In this document: in pieces, positions 33,147 to 45,543 of the stretch
How positions within the stretch are numbered: the first letter of the stretch is position 1
Layout: every line of letters begins with the position of its first letter
DNA from: Ligustrum vulgare
Lineage: Eukaryota; Streptophyta; Magnoliopsida; Lamiales; Oleaceae
Reading direction: 5' to 3'
Assembly (NCBI GenBank): GCA_963555705.1
Contig: OY743190.1
Location: 10,329,501-10,393,500, forward strand
DNA length: 64,000 nt
The notes under the pieces: generated by a model
Told to the model about the DNA's origin: nothing
The model's database searches: none
Seen by the model: the letters and a program-made list of their open reading frames with translations, nothing else
Translations under genes and position numbers: made by a program

Positions 33147-34315
33147 ATTGTACAAGAAATTTGCGATCAGCCACCTCAAATTCATGAAGAGAGGACCACC
33201 AGTACATAAAGCAGTAGCCACTTGATCAAAGCTCATTTTTCTTATAGTTACAACTTGTTATGTATAATGATTGGATCTTTGAATATAAATAAACTAATAG
33301 GCGATAAATACGTTGTACGAAACGTTTCATATTTGTATTTATTCGCGTGGAATTAAAATGCACCAATTGAAAGAAAGCTAGGAAACAATTACATATATAG
33401 AAAAATTCTTACATTGTTATGGCCTAACCTTTTGGATCCATCAATATCAATCAGTTTCTTCAAGGGGAATCGTTTCTAAGTATTTGCCATTTCTTTTGAC
33501 TCTGGCAAAGCCATTGGATTCGCCGGTGGTTGTCTGTGTTTTTTTTTTTTTTTTTGAGAAGGAAACCACGCCAATGACGGGACGATGGAGGCAAGTCAAC
33601 TGAGTTCAAACGAAATAAGAGGAAATCGTAAGAGAGAAGCTTCTAGTGTAGACGAGAAGATGAAGAGAAAATAAGATGATGTGGTAAGAGAAAGCGCGTT
33701 TGTATTTTTTATTTTGGAAACAAAACGCACTTGATCCTTATGAATAGTGATTTTGAAAGTGAATCTTATGGTGATATGACAAATTATTGTAACAAATAAC
33801 CCACTCATTTTTCCACAAGAAATTACAAAATGAATGGAGAAGGAACTAGATTATAGATGGCTTTATAGTTTATAGCATATTCTCATAATTCTCGACATTC
33901 ACCTAAGTCGACAAAATATGTGACATGTGTCCACGTCCCTTTTTGACCTCAATAGAGATGATCTAACACATGAAACTATAAATCAAAATATCTTCCCTTC
34001 TCGACTTCATGTAGTTATATTGATATATCTTCCCACGTACTCGTTGAGGCTGTGGAATTCAATCAATATTATTATGAAGGTTATAACACCAAGTATGGAT
34101 TTGGGGATAACAAAAACTTCAATTGTTATCCTAGCAAAACCTACAAGTTTGGTCTTAATAGAGGAACAAGTTCAGCATATGTTAAGTTAATTAATCGAAC
34201 ATGTGTGTGTGTGTGTGTGTGTGTGTGTATTGAAGTAAGGTTATTCATTCATCAAATCGGTAAGGAGCACATTTGAAATAAATAAAGGTAGGAAACAAGA
34301 CCAGTCAACAATACC
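33147..34315. other. Intergenic sequence, no supported gene
   Basis: A poly-T run lies at 33540-33556 and a (GT)n microsatellite at 34202-34229. The open stretch 34052-34200 is rich in Tyr/Asn and has no recognised domain. Confidence 0.45.
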
Positions 34316-34319
34316 ATGT

Positions 34320-37300
34320 AACGAAGTAGCGGCCTTAATTAGCTAGTGTGTGAGCTATTTGGTTAGCCAATCTCCTAACCCAGATAAACTTGAGATTCGG
34401 GAAATCTCTAACAAGAAGTCGACACTCTTCAATTAGGCTACCAAAGTAGGAATTATCAACTCCATTATTCTCTAGAGCAGTATAAACCAGGAGGGAATCC
34501 ATTTCAATGGTTCAGACCTAGGAGAGTTTAGATTTTAGCCAAGAAAGAGCCTCGCGAACTCCCAAAGCTTCAGCAATAAGCAGATCGACAATTCTTTGAA
34601 CAGGTCAAGTCCAGCCTTCCCAAAAATGGCCACATCAATGTTTAGATTGAAAGAACCCGTATTTGGTGGTTTCGACTTATCAATCTCTGGTGTGTTGGAG
34701 TTAACCATGGACGGTGGTAGGGACTGATTAGCATCACGCCATTGCTGGAGGAATTTTTTTGTAATGGTCATTACCTTGTGCACTGTATTGGACTTAGCTT
34801 TCCAAATTGTTTCATTTCGATTCATCCAGATGGCCCAGCAAATCATAGCGATAATCTCTTGTGCTTATTGATGATTTTTAAAGACAGTTGTAAATCACTC
34901 TTTGAAATTTACAACTAGGGGGGATGAACTGACTACTCTCACTGCATCCTAAACTTTCTGAGCAAATTCACAAGAGATGAGCATGGAGAACAAATTCTTC
35001 GTGCATTAAACAAACAGGGCAACAAATATCGATGTGGACTCCTTTTGCTCTCAATTGATCGGCTGTTGGAAGTACATTCAATGATGCCCTCCAGAGTAAG
35101 TTTTGAACCTTACTCGAAATTTTATATCGCCAAAGGTTGTTCCAGAAACTCTCTGTAACAGTATGAGAGTATAGGGAAGAATCCACCATCGAGTGCTTAT
35201 AAACACTTCTAACTGAGACCTTTTTTTTTTTTTTAATCATGAATCCAATATATTCAATCTCAAGGGCGGAGGCAGGGGTGGCCCGCCTTGGCCATGGCCC
35301 ACCCCATTTAAAAAAAAAATTGAAATTCCTTCACAAATTAAAAAAAAAAAATCTTTGAAGATGGCTCAGCTCATTTCATTGATGGCCCAGCCCATTCATG
35401 TGGGCTAGCTCCGCCCCTGTTCAATCTTCTCTCTCATGGGTAGTTAGAGGAATTTTCATAATCTGACGATGGTCTTCTTCATTGAACAGATCAACAAGAA
35501 AATTAGAATCCCTACCTATTCTCACCTACAATGATAAGTTGATCAACAGTGGCATCTTCACTTCACGGGATCAGTTCTGAAGTTACAAAACCTTGATTGG
35601 GATTAGGAAGCCGAGGGTCGTGCCAGATTCTAACCAAGGAACCATTTCCCACACGAATTCGGCAACCATCTTTTAAAAGAGATTGGGTAGCAAGTATACT
35701 ACGCTAGATATAGCTCGGCCTATAGCCAATATTAGCTTCAAAGAATGTTGTCGAAGGAAAGTATGCGCCTTATAAATCCGAGCTGTCAAGGATGCTATGT
35801 TATAAGCTTCCAACCAAGCTTATCGAGAAGAGCTAGATTTGTTTCATGAAGCTTCTTGAACCCAATACCACCTTAAGATTTTGGAAGACAAAGTTTATCC
35901 CACGCAGTCCAATTAATACCCGTGTTCCTCCCTTGATTAGATTGCCACCAAAGTTTGTTCATAATTCTCTCGAGTTCTACCTAAAGCTGATTCGGAATAA
36001 AAATACACATTCATGACGAAATTAGGGATAGCTTATGCAACAGTCTTAATAAGAATTTCTTTTCTCGCTCTGGATAAGTATTTCTCTTTCCATCCTTGCA
36101 CTCGTTGCCATGCCCGATCTTTATCTTTAATTAACGGGAATACCTCTCTCTTCTTCCTCCTAATAATAGATGGAAAATCAAGGTGTTTTCATGTCCTTGG
36201 AATGCCTGGACACCCAAAATCGATCGAATAGCAACATGCTTGTCAAGATCAACATTGCTACTGAAATATAAACTGGATTTATGATAATTTATGGATTGGC
36301 CAGATTCCACTTCTTATTTGTGTAGTAACTCCTTAATTTCATCACATTCCCTAGTGTTAGCTCGAAAAAACAACAAGCTATCATCCGCGAAGAATAGATG
36401 AGTAAGATAAGGGGCATTTCGTGCAATTCTACAACCGTGAATAGCGCCTGAGTCCTCTTTGAAACGATTAAGTGATGATAATCTTTCCGAGCAAAGAATA
36501 AATAAGTATGGCAATAAGGGGCAACCTTGACGCAAGCGTCACTCCGAAATAATGGGTCCAATATCGAAGCCCTCATGAGCTACATGATACCAGTCCATTG
36601 AGACGCATGAGACGATCAAATCAACCCAAATTTAAGGAAACCCATGTGAATCATCATGTGCTTCAAAAAACCTCATTCAAGACGATCATATGCCTTGCTA
36701 ATATCAACCTTGAGAGCAACCATGTGGTGTTTGCCACGATTCTTCTTCTTCATATGATGAAGATCCTAAAATGCCAACATAATATTGTCATTTATGGATA
36801 GGTCGGGAACGAATGCACATTGTGTCTTCGGTATGTGATATTCGGCAAAATAAGCTTGAGGCAATTAGCAAGAGTTTCAGTCTCTATCTTATACATGACA
36901 TTGCAAAGAGATATTGGTCTAAAATCTTGCATAATTTTAGGGTTGCCTTTCTTAGGAATGAGAAAAATTGAGGTGTCTTTCAAGCCTATGGGGAAAGTGC
37001 ACGTATTCAAGCAATGTAAACACAAAGAAATAACATCCTTACAGATGACATCCCTAAAATTTTAATAGAAAGCCGGGTTCATGCCATCCGGCCCCAGAGC
37101 CTTATCAGGATGCATGTCGAAAATAGTCTTGTAAATTTCTTGGGTTGTAAACGGGGCTACCAACAATTCATGATGAGAATAAAAAAATTCAAGAAATATT
37201 TATACCATCAATGACTGGACCCAAATCATCACTTTGAGTTGATGATTTAAAGATGTCATGAAAATAATCAAAGATAATTCCATGAATTGCCAACGTCTCC

Positions 37301-37491
37301 GAGAGCCAAATTACATCTTTAAAGCGTTGAATACTACGCAACTTTCTACGAGATGAAGCCGCTTTATGGAAGTATTTAATGTTGGAATCGCCTTCTTTAA
37401 GCCAAAGCTTCCTCGACCTTTGCTTCCAATAAATTTGTAAAGTACTATCTCGTATGAAATAAAAAGAAAAGAACATAAACATGGAAACCAA
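34320..37491 (-). pseudogene. 5'-truncated L1-type LINE: RT, zf-RVT and RNase H, multiply broken
   Basis: Reading down the minus strand, I see the linker before RT (WKQRSRKLWLKEGDSNIKYF, 37430-37340), RT blocks (FLIPKKGNPKIMQDFRPISL near 36940; LRQGxPL-type MRQGCPLLPYLFILCSE; active site LFFADDSLLFF near 36390), the zinc-binding RVT region (FWNNLWRYKISSKVQNLLWR, then CCPVC, 35150-34990), ICWAIWMNRNETIW (34840) and an RNase H-type end (EALGVREALSWL, 34560-34330). The endonuclease and ORF1 are missing, so the copy is 5' truncated. There are many stops and frameshifts, and a hAT MITE is inserted at 35261-35419. It is a dead non-LTR retrotransposon. Confidence 0.88.
35261..35419. mobile_element. 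hAT-type MITE inside the LINE, 8 bp TSD
   Basis: The ends are CAAGGGCGGAGGCAGG and, inverted, CAGGGGCGGAGCTAGCC. The target duplication ttcaatct occupies 35253-35260 and 35420-35427. It is 159 bases long and has no transposase. Confidence 0.85.
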
Positions 37492-38850
37492 TAAAATTAT
37501 GTGTGAATACTTGAAAACTTCTTAAATATAAAATAGTACAAAAACTATAACCTTTAAACTTAAGTTTCTAATTAATAAATACTATTATATATTACTTTTT
37601 TATTCTCATATTTGATTCATTGAATTTAACTTATTTATTAGATGATAAAAAGTTAAAAACAATTTATAATTTTCATTTGGCCATTTCTAAAAATTTAAAT
37701 GAAGTTTTTGCTATATTACTTTGTGGATTCTACAAAGAAATAGAAATTGATAATTATGATAAAACTTGGGTATTGTTCCAGTACTTTGAGGTTTGGTAAG
37801 TGAAATTTACATGATTATAAGAATTTTTTATGTAGTGAACAATTTTGAAAATTATAAATTACAAAATATTAATGACATGAAAATATTAAATACATCGCAT
37901 TTTATTTCCCTGTAACATTTTATAAATCCACACTGATCTTTGATCTGTAGAAAGTGTTAAAGAACTTTACAGACACTTTTTTCTAAAGAAATTTGTAGTT
38001 AATAGCTTAATATCCTAAAATGTTTTGTTTAAAGTGTCTTCGGTATAATTGATAGAAGAGTTTAGAGGGACCCTATCCCTTGTGAATTTAAATCAATCTC
38101 CACCATTTATTCTAAAGAGACAGAACTATAAATAGGACAAGCCACCTCACTATTACTCAAGTGAAAAGAGTTAAATTAGTAAATTACATCTTGATTGTTT
38201 TGATCTCAGATTAAATCCTTATTTAAAGATGGTGTTTTTAAGCCAAGCTCAAATGTGGTTGAAAGCATGAAGAATAACATATATTTAGAGACGAATCCAA
38301 GATTTTATGTTGGGCTGAGTTGAAAACAAAATTTATATATAACAAAAATAGTCGTTATATCATAATTCGTCGAAATTGTGATCGACAAGCTTTAAAACAT
38401 AAAATTGTTCATAAAACTTGTTGGATCAAATATGGCTTTCTCCAATTTCTACAAATTGATAACCCATATCTTGCTCGGTTGGATAGATATACACTTACTC
38501 TTTATTTTCTGTTATTCCTGGTTCTTTTGTATTACTTCCAGCCGATTTTGACTGCATACTACATTCTCTTTGCAAATAGTGTCTATACACAAATGAGGAA
38601 AACTTATATAAACCAACATAATATAAAAAAATATCAAAAATTCAAAAAGTCTCGTCTTTATAGCAGTCAAAAGAATAATAAATTAAAATAAACATTTGTT
38701 TTATAATTATAAATAAAAACAATGACACAAAAAAAAAAAAAAAAAAAAAAAAAAAGGAAAACATGATTTATTATATGAAGAATTTGAAACTTCATTTCAA
38801 CTAAAGTTTACAGTTAAAATATTCAGCCTAACCTTGATGCACAATACATG
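37492..38850. other. AT-rich sequence, no supported gene; one TATA-like box
   Basis: ctataaatagg at 38126-38136 is a good TATA box, but no ORF with family features follows. The 123-codon ORF at 38320-38691 shows no domain. A 28-base poly-A lies at about 38729-38756. Confidence 0.4.
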
Positions 38851-40376
38851 GTATTAGAAAGAAAAGAAAAGAGATGAAATTGTATATTAATAATGTTGTG
38901 TGTTTACAAGATAGAATAACCCTCTATACAGAAAGGATTAAAGAAAATAATTAACTAATTAAGCATCTAACTAAACAAACTAATTAACTAATTTTAACAC
39001 TCCCCCTCAAGTTCGAAGTTAAATATAATATAACTGATAATTCCAACTTGAAGATACAAAATGTTTGAAGAATATGCTGAATGCAGCGGGCTAACCTCCA
39101 CAACTACTAGTGAAATAGCTGCCTCGAGCTGAAAAGATGCCAACCGTGGGCACACAGAAAAGGAACGGGATGTAACGGAAATCCCACAACTGAGGGGCAA
39201 ATTACCATTAATGCTGTAGGGGCTCATTTATCCATAATCCATAAGAAAGGTCAACAATGGGCCAAAAAAAGGGAACTAGATGCTTAGAACGAAATCCACG
39301 ACTGCAAGGGCTCATATATCCATAGTTCTTACTTCTTAAGAAAAGTTGTAGGTTCATGCAAACAACAAAAATTTTAGCCAAACAAAAGGCTTAGAAGGGC
39401 ACCATGGGCACTGACGGAGTTTTTTTTTTTGGAGTCAATCCGTTTGAATCCTTCCTTGGGCCATGTGTTTCTTCACCATATGACTCACAACTAAAGGATG
39501 GAATAACCTTTGCTGAATTTTCAAGAGAAACTACAAAGTAGCTTCTTATCTCTAGAAAAATTTATTATCAGTTAATTGAATCTTGCATCCAAGTGGGTTG
39601 AACTACTGGAAATCCCAAATGACCTCAAATTCTATTACAATTCTGAGAGCCAACTTTGACTTGTCCCAAATTATTCCTTCTTCTAAAATGATTACTCCAA
39701 TTCACACCAAACATGGGGAGTCTAACTCAAAGCATAAGTATTAAAGTTGGTGGAATCGTACAACTGATCCCACAAACGAACAACCTCAATTGGACATTCC
39801 TCCCCGTTCAACGACTTTAGAAGGACCTCTTGATTTTAGTATTAGAAAGTAAATTGAGTGATTGCCTGTTATGGGAAAGATTGATACGTGAGTATGGAAA
39901 AACAAGAAATGCAAGAATAATAAGTGAAAGCTGGACATCCTAACTGAATCATTGCCACAAAAATCCCATATGTGATTTTGTCTTTCTTCTTCTTAGATTC
40001 CTCCTTTGGAATTTTTGTTTCCAACATTTTCTTCTTTTCTTCTTCGTAAATTTCTGAAAACAAGATGTTTGTTAAAATGCCGGAATCGACAGAAATGTTG
40101 TTTCGATAGGCTAGTTTCTGTACAAGAGTGGGATCAACTTTTTATCCTTTCCATTCATATGCATTGAATGTGACTGCTAGCTAGCACTCCAACCTTCTAT
40201 GTAAATATGTTTTACTTGACAACCACCAATGTTATCGGAGGTCGATGGCTATGGTGATGGTCACCTTCGACCCCAAGAAACTAACTCATAAGTAGAGATC
40301 AGCAGTGGAAATTCTGCTCTGACATCATATTAGAAAAGAGATGAAATTATATATGGATAATATTGTGTACAATGTT
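38851..40376 (-). mobile_element. Decayed copia-like element with short LTRs
   Basis: On the minus strand a polypurine tract (cttgagggggag, plus strand 38999-39012) precedes an LTR that begins TGTTAAAATTAG and runs to about 38851 (about 150 bases). At the other side a PBS-like tgatgtcagagca (plus strand 40317-40329) follows an LTR end that shares catctcttttctaata. The 5' LTR is cut off near 40376. The interior has no intact ORF and no recognised gag or pol, so it may be a TRIM-like or deleted element. Confidence 0.6.
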
Positions 40377-41035
40377 TTGAAACCCAGATTGGGCATTGAC
40401 CCGAAAAAAGGAGAGGGTCAACGGGTTGACTCGAGTGTGACCCGGGGTTAACCCGTGGCATTAAATAAAATTATCGGGAAAAAACAAATAATGTAATTGG
40501 AAGCAATAATTTTTTTTGAATGTTAGATTTTTTAATATTATTTTTAAGACTTCAAATAGATTTTTATATAATATAGATTTTTTTTTACATAAAAATATTA
40601 TATTAATAATATTTTTTAATTTTAGAATTATTAATTCAAAGAAAATATATAGATTAATTGTTGTTAATTACATTTATTGTACTATAATTTATTTTAAACT
40701 AAAATATTAAAAGTAGAACCCAAAAAATAAAAAAAGGAAAAGGAAAACAAGGACAAAGAAAATAAAAACCTCCCAATTCCAAACCTCCATGTGGTTGATC
40801 GAACCAAATAATAATGGGCCTACAAGAGGCTCTCTTGCCAAACGCGCTGAGCTTGAGTTTGTAACATCCGATTAAAATCAAATTTGAGGAGGAAGAAAAA
40901 AAAAAAAAAAAAAAGGGAACTCCTAATTCAACATCGAAAAAATAAGGCTCACATACTCACTCAACTATCTATAAAAGAGGGTTGTTTGGGGCGTTCAACC
41001 CGAATCCCCTATAATTCTCTCTTCTTTCCTCTGTT
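40377..41035. other. AT-rich sequence with a possible MITE end
   Basis: aatgttttgaaacccagatt followed by gggtcaacgggttgac resembles the ends of dispersed plant hAT MITEs. No second end was found. No gene. Confidence 0.35.
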
Positions 41036-41221
41036 TTAGCGCCCGTTTGGCATAGTCGCACAACTGTTGTAAATAGAGCCTTTTGTATTAGACCTTTTAT
41101 TAATAGAGTTTTTTTAAAAGTGCTTTTAACAAAAAACAGTTGTTGTTTGGTTGTCACTTCAAAAAGTTTCGTAAACATTAAATTGATTGGTTGGCAGCCC
41201 AATTATAAAAGTGCTTTTTTG
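41036..41221. mobile_element. Left part of a TIR element split by the 10 kb composite
   Basis: It starts gcgcccgtttggcatagtc. The possible partner end, ccaaacacgcactcag, lies at 51822-51837 on the far side of the composite. Both parts share aaaagtgctttttt-type sequence. Confidence 0.35.
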
Positions 41222-41486
41222 TGTAGCGTACCCGGTCCTCAAGGGCTTCCGGCCGTCTACTCATGGTATTTCCACTCCCCCCTGGTCGTCCTGCTCCTCA
41301 AGAGCTGACAGCCTCGTTTCCAGGAAGTGGATTTTTGCCTCCCCAGGGATTCGAACATTGTACCTAGGGGTTAAGTACAAACTTCATGAAATCCCTGGTA
41401 CCATTAGACCAAGCAGGACGACTAGGGGGGAAATGGAAAAACCATGAGTAGAAGGCCGGCAACCCTTGAGGACCAGGTACGCTACA
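41222..41486 (-). mobile_element. Foldback element A with tRNA-like core
   Basis: It is 265 bases long, with inverted ends tgtagcgtacccggtcctca / its complement of roughly 75 bases each. Between them, on the minus strand, is a pol III-like core: A box tggtctaatggt (41400-41411) and B box gttcgaatcc (41348-41357, complement). It looks like a tRNA-derived SINE head trapped inside a foldback structure. Confidence 0.65.
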
Positions 41487-41512
41487 CAAAAGGGACCTTT
41501 TTTGTAGCGTAC

Positions 41513-41693
41513 CCGGTCCTCAAGGGCTGCCGGCCGTCTACTCATGGTCTTTCCACTCCCCCCTGGACGTCCTGCTCCTCAAGGGCTGTCAACCTCATTT
41601 CCAGGAAATAGATTTTCGCCTCCCCAGGGATTCGAATCTTGTACCTAGGGGTTAAGTACAAACTTCATGGAATCCCTGGTACCATTAGACCAA
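41513..41693 (-). mobile_element. Foldback element B, truncated at the A box
   Basis: It carries the same left arm and core as A, but it stops after the A-box region (accattagacca). It is separated from A by caaaagggaccttttt, itself a near palindrome. Confidence 0.65.
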
Positions 41694-42460
41694 TTGTCAT
41701 TTGAGCCATTTAATGTATTGAAGGAAGTGATATTTTGATAATGGAAACTATGATTTGAAATTGTTATGTTGAGGAATTATCAATTGATTTTTTTTTCTGG
41801 GATATTTTTGGTGTTGTTGAAGTTTGTTGGGATTGTGTTGATATTTTAAATCGTTGTGGTAAATGTGGAGTGTTTAAGATTGTTATTGTTGGTTATGCAA
41901 ATAATGTAGTGATATTCTCTTCTTATTCATAAGCATCATAAAATGAGTGCAAATGAACATATTATTGTCTTGTCTCATGCTAGCAAATAAGTTATGACGT
42001 GCATAACATAAATTCTCAAATTTATCTCATATGAGATATTCTTGTCTTTTCTCATGCAATTAAGCATATAAAAATCACACAAATCCACATAAATACGTGC
42101 AATTATAGTCTAAATTAATTAGTGGGGGCGAGTCTACTGAGTATTTCATTTTGAAATGCTCACCCCATTATTTTAACAAATTTTGCAGATTTCGGAGACA
42201 GTGGTGAGTGATGGGCAATGGCGGCAAATTATAAATTGATATGATTTTTTTTTTTAAAGTCGTGAATTTCGAAATAATTATTTCATTTTATCAAGAATTT
42301 TCATTTTAAATAAATTTGTACGAATTATTTCATCTGAATTATCGCTAAACTTTTATTCAATAAATGTGATATTTAATATTTAGTCATTCTTCCACAATAA
42401 AGTTTATTCAAAATTTAGAAAAGTGGCGTTCCCGCGTTTCACGGAACTCGGGGCGTTACA
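41694..42460 (+). mobile_element. Fragment related to the LOG-element internal region joined to an LTR 3' end
   Basis: 41700-41890 resembles 243-430 (gaaggaagtgatattgtgat, gaaattgttatgttgaggaa). After about 41900 the sequence is LTR-like, with gcgagtctactgagtatttc, gcagatttcggagaca and the end ggggcgttaca at 42460. A deletion has joined the two. No PBS follows. Confidence 0.6.
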
Positions 42461-42790
42461 GCAGTGGAAAAATCAGAAATAATGTTAATTTTCTTTTTAA
42501 GTCAAGCTTTATAAATGTCATCAATTTAATTATTTATCGTTACTTTACTTTAAAACTTAAGATTTAATTTTATGGATTGTTTTAATTAAATTGATTAAAA
42601 TTTAGTTTCCGCTTTAGCTTTTAAATAATAATTGTGATATTTACAAAAATTCAATTATTTTTCGAAAAATGTTGTTTCAAATGTTTCACATAATAAATAT
42701 GATGTTTGAAATTTTTAATTATTTTCACAATAAAATCAGATTTAGAGGACGACATGACGTCCCGGGCTTCGCGGAATTCAGGGCGTTACA
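42461..42790 (+). repeat. 3' part of a gypsy LTR (5' LTR of the gag-bearing element)
   Basis: It ends cagggcgttaca and is followed by PBS-like tggtatcagggtggg (42794 onward) and the shared leader gtttctgtagact. The LTR start is missing. Confidence 0.65.
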
Positions 42791-42793
42791 GCG

Positions 42794-42804
42794 TGGTATC
42801 AGGG
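42794..42804 (+). promoter_or_regulatory. Primer binding site, initiator tRNA-Met type
   Basis: tggtatcaggg lies three bases after the LTR end, one change from the tggtatcagag seen at 48033. Confidence 0.7.
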
Positions 42805-43133
42805 TGGGTGTACGTTTCTGTAGACTTGCAAATTTTTAAAAGAGAATTTTTTTTTTTTAAAAAAAATGTTTTGATGAAAAGTGCCACTGCCACTGCCATT
42901 GCCCGCTTCGCCAACTCAGAGGTAAAGAAAGTATATTTAGAAATGATGAATTATTTTGGATACATGAGATTATTTTTAAGAGAATTTAGAGAAGAAAGAG
43001 CTTGTATCCAACCAAAAAACGAGTTTGAGCATAATTGAAAATAATAAAGATTTTATTTTACGTCCTCGTAATTTAACTTAGAGAGATTAAAGAACTTATC
43101 CCTAATTGGACTTTGCATAATTGATTTTAGGAC

Positions 43134-43694
43134 ATGACATCAAGTTCCAAGAACGTATCTAGTTACGCAGAAATAGCCGCTAGGGACTATGACAATTTTA
43201 AACCTAGGCCAGAATGGAATATCAACCAGCATGTTGGGCAAGAAAGCTACTTACGTAATCGAGCAATACAACACGACTACGTGACCAATGACTTCCAGTC
43301 GATCAGTCATTTGATCTCGTCCTTTCCGGATAATACACGAGATATAGTTCGCTTGATATACATAGACGCGAATACTTCCATTAACGTGGATCTTGACTAC
43401 GACTCGTTTTGTGAGAGACTTGTGGCATACTGGCCTATATACCACAAGGATATTTTGGGATTCTCTCCTGGTGAGACGCCAGCACCCGAGTCCGAACCTG
43501 GACAGGAAGCTTAGTTGGTGCCCGAGAGTGATCCCGAGGAGGACCCAGAAGAAGATCCGGAAGAAGAAGAACCTGAAGAAGATCTGGAAGAAGAAGAAGA
43601 AGAAGAACCAGAAGAAGACCCAGAAGAGGAAGACAATGAGCTAGTGCTAGAAGAGTTCTCGGATGCCGAGTCATGCGTGACCGAAGGAGAGTAG
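43134..43694 (+). pseudogene. Extra ORF upstream of gag, acidic C-terminus, one stop codon
   Basis: From ATG at 43134 the frame reads 126 codons (start MTSSSKNVSSYAEIAARDYD), meets TAG at 43512, and stays open to TAG at 43692. The second part is almost all glutamate, aspartate and proline (PEEDPEEEEPEED). Total length would be about 186 residues. It precedes gag by 200 bases. Tekay-type elements normally begin coding with gag, so this is an additional reading frame of unknown role. The early stop is TAG, one C-to-T change from CAG. I do not recognise the N-terminal domain. Confidence 0.6.
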
Positions 43695-43890
43695 AGAGAT
43701 AGAGTGGAGAGTAGTTTTGGCATTTTTTTTCAAATTCAAATTGTTCATGCCTTTCTATTCATGTACCCTCATTAAGAGAAGTTGAGTTATTAATAAAATA
43801 ATACTTTGGTTTCCATTTTTTGAGTTATTTCTTATCTCTATACGTTGTTGGAGTCCAACCCTTACAAACTACTTTTATTTTATTAAGGAT

Positions 43891-44844
43891 ATGGCCAGAC
43901 GTGCTAATAGAAGTATAATGGACCGCGCTACTTCAGAACAGGCCAACCCAGAGCAGGGCCCCACGGCCCAGTCCACGGCTATCAGGGACCTACTTCAGGC
44001 AGTACAAAGTTTGAGGCAAACTCCTGCAGTTTCCACAGTGCCGATGATAGAGCAATTCAGAAGATACCGCCCACCCACTTTTGATGGCAGAAATGGTCCG
44101 CTAGCGGTTGAGGAATGGCTATAAACTATCGAGAGAATCTTCAAGCACATATCTTGCCCTAAGGATAAGAAGGTTTTATGCCATGAGTTCATGTTAGTCG
44201 GGAGGGCTGGCTTTTGGTGGGAGTCCGCATCGCGGACTAGAACCGAAGTAGAACAGGAAACTCTAACTTGGGATGAATTTAAAGCTGAAATCAAAGACAA
44301 ATTCTTCCCACAAGCCCTTCGAGATCATAAGGAGACGGAGTTTCTGCATTTGAATCAGGGAGAGATGGACATAATAGATTATGAGAGAAAGTTCGAGGAA
44401 CTATCACGGTATGCTCCACACCTGGTGGAGATTGAGGCTAAAAATGCTCGTCGATTTGAGAGAGGCTTACGCTCGGAGATCAAACAAATTGTTAGTTCAC
44501 ATTAGCTGCCTACCTATCAAGAGGTTGTAAGGAAAGCTCAAGCTGTAACTTATGCTAGAGTGAAGTATGGAGGACAGGGTTCCGAGAACAAGCATGATAA
44601 AAGAAAATGGCAGAACCACAATCGAGATCGGAACGCGAACGAGAGCAACGCTCCTAACAAGAAACTCAACAATAAGCCTAATGGAGTACAGACATTGAAT
44701 TTTACTCCCTTATGCCCTAAATGTTATAAGCCCCATCACGGGGAATGTCTATGGGGTAAGGGCGTTTGCTACAAATGCGGGAAGTCGGGTCACATGGCAA
44801 AGGATTGTCGAGCCAGGTCAGCTGGGAATGAAGGGAAGACATGA
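43891..44844 (+). pseudogene. gag: Gypsy gag polyprotein with zinc knuckle, two internal stops
   Basis: One frame starts MARRANRSIMDR. It contains the retrotransposon gag core (YRPPTFDGRNGPLAVEEWL, then FEERL-type LSRYAPHLVE) and a CX2CX4HX4C zinc knuckle CYKCGKSGHMAKDC near 44770-44810, preceded by a second Cys/His cluster (CPKCYKPHHGEC). TAA at 44122 and TAG at 44503 interrupt it and TGA at 44842 ends it. All three are single C-to-T changes from CAA, CAG and CGA. Gag would package the element RNA. After it, the protease, RT and integrase are missing apart from a short relic. Confidence 0.88.
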
Positions 44845-45006
44845 AAGGCCAGGGTATTCTCTATGACCTATAACGACGCCAATCGAGATTCTGATGCGAG
44901 CCCAGGTATACTATCAACATCTCTATATTTTCATAAAAACTCCGATGAAGCATATTATCTGAAGCATGCCTAGCTAGCTCCCAACTAGTAATATTTTGAG
45001 ATTAGT

Positions 45007-45158
45007 ATGCCATACGAAGGAACGATTGATACCGATCTAATAGCTAGAAAGATACTGATAGATTTCGATGGCTTAGTTTTGGGAGTAGATTTACACGTAA
45101 TTGAAATGACTGATTATGATGCTAAGTCCATGTCCTTAGAAATCGAAAAGTTCCCTTA
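45007..45158 (+). pseudogene. Protease relic, active site lost
   Basis: It is in the same frame as gag. A stretch resembling the start and end of a gypsy protease (ARKILIDFDG ... LHVIEMTDYDA) is joined without the middle, and the D-S/T-G catalytic triad is absent. The rest of pol is deleted up to the LTR. Confidence 0.45.
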
Positions 45159-45543
45159 GTCAAAGTCCAATGGGATAGATATAATAAAGTTGAGGCATTT
45201 GAGAAAAAAATGAAGAATATATTCTTACCAAATACACAGGCCTCCCAGAATAAAAGAGTTAAATTTCGAGGACAAAACGAATTTAATAGCGCTCTCGTCT
45301 AGTCATATTAATTATTTTAAGATTTTAAGAAAAGAAATTTAAATTCGTTCAAATCTTTAAGTCCAAATTTTGATTTTAAAATTTTCCCAGTTCATTATTT
45401 ATTTTTAAAGTCCAACAGAGTAGACATGACAGTGATAAAACTACCTAGAAAAGAAAGAAGAAAATTTTGGTCTATTGCCCAAATATTTTTAGATCAAGAA
45501 AGTTTAAAATTTCGAGGACGAAATTATTTTAAGGTGGTAGGGT
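45159..45543 (+). other. Remaining 3' internal region with polypurine tract
   Basis: The phrase aatttcgaggac occurs twice (45270 and 45511). The second leads to attttaaggtggtagggt and then the LTR. No RT or integrase is present. Confidence 0.6.

Noticed and set aside
38320..38691. 123-codon ORF
   Set aside because: Very AT-rich, composition-driven (Ile/Lys/Tyr/Asn), with no domain or exon structure.
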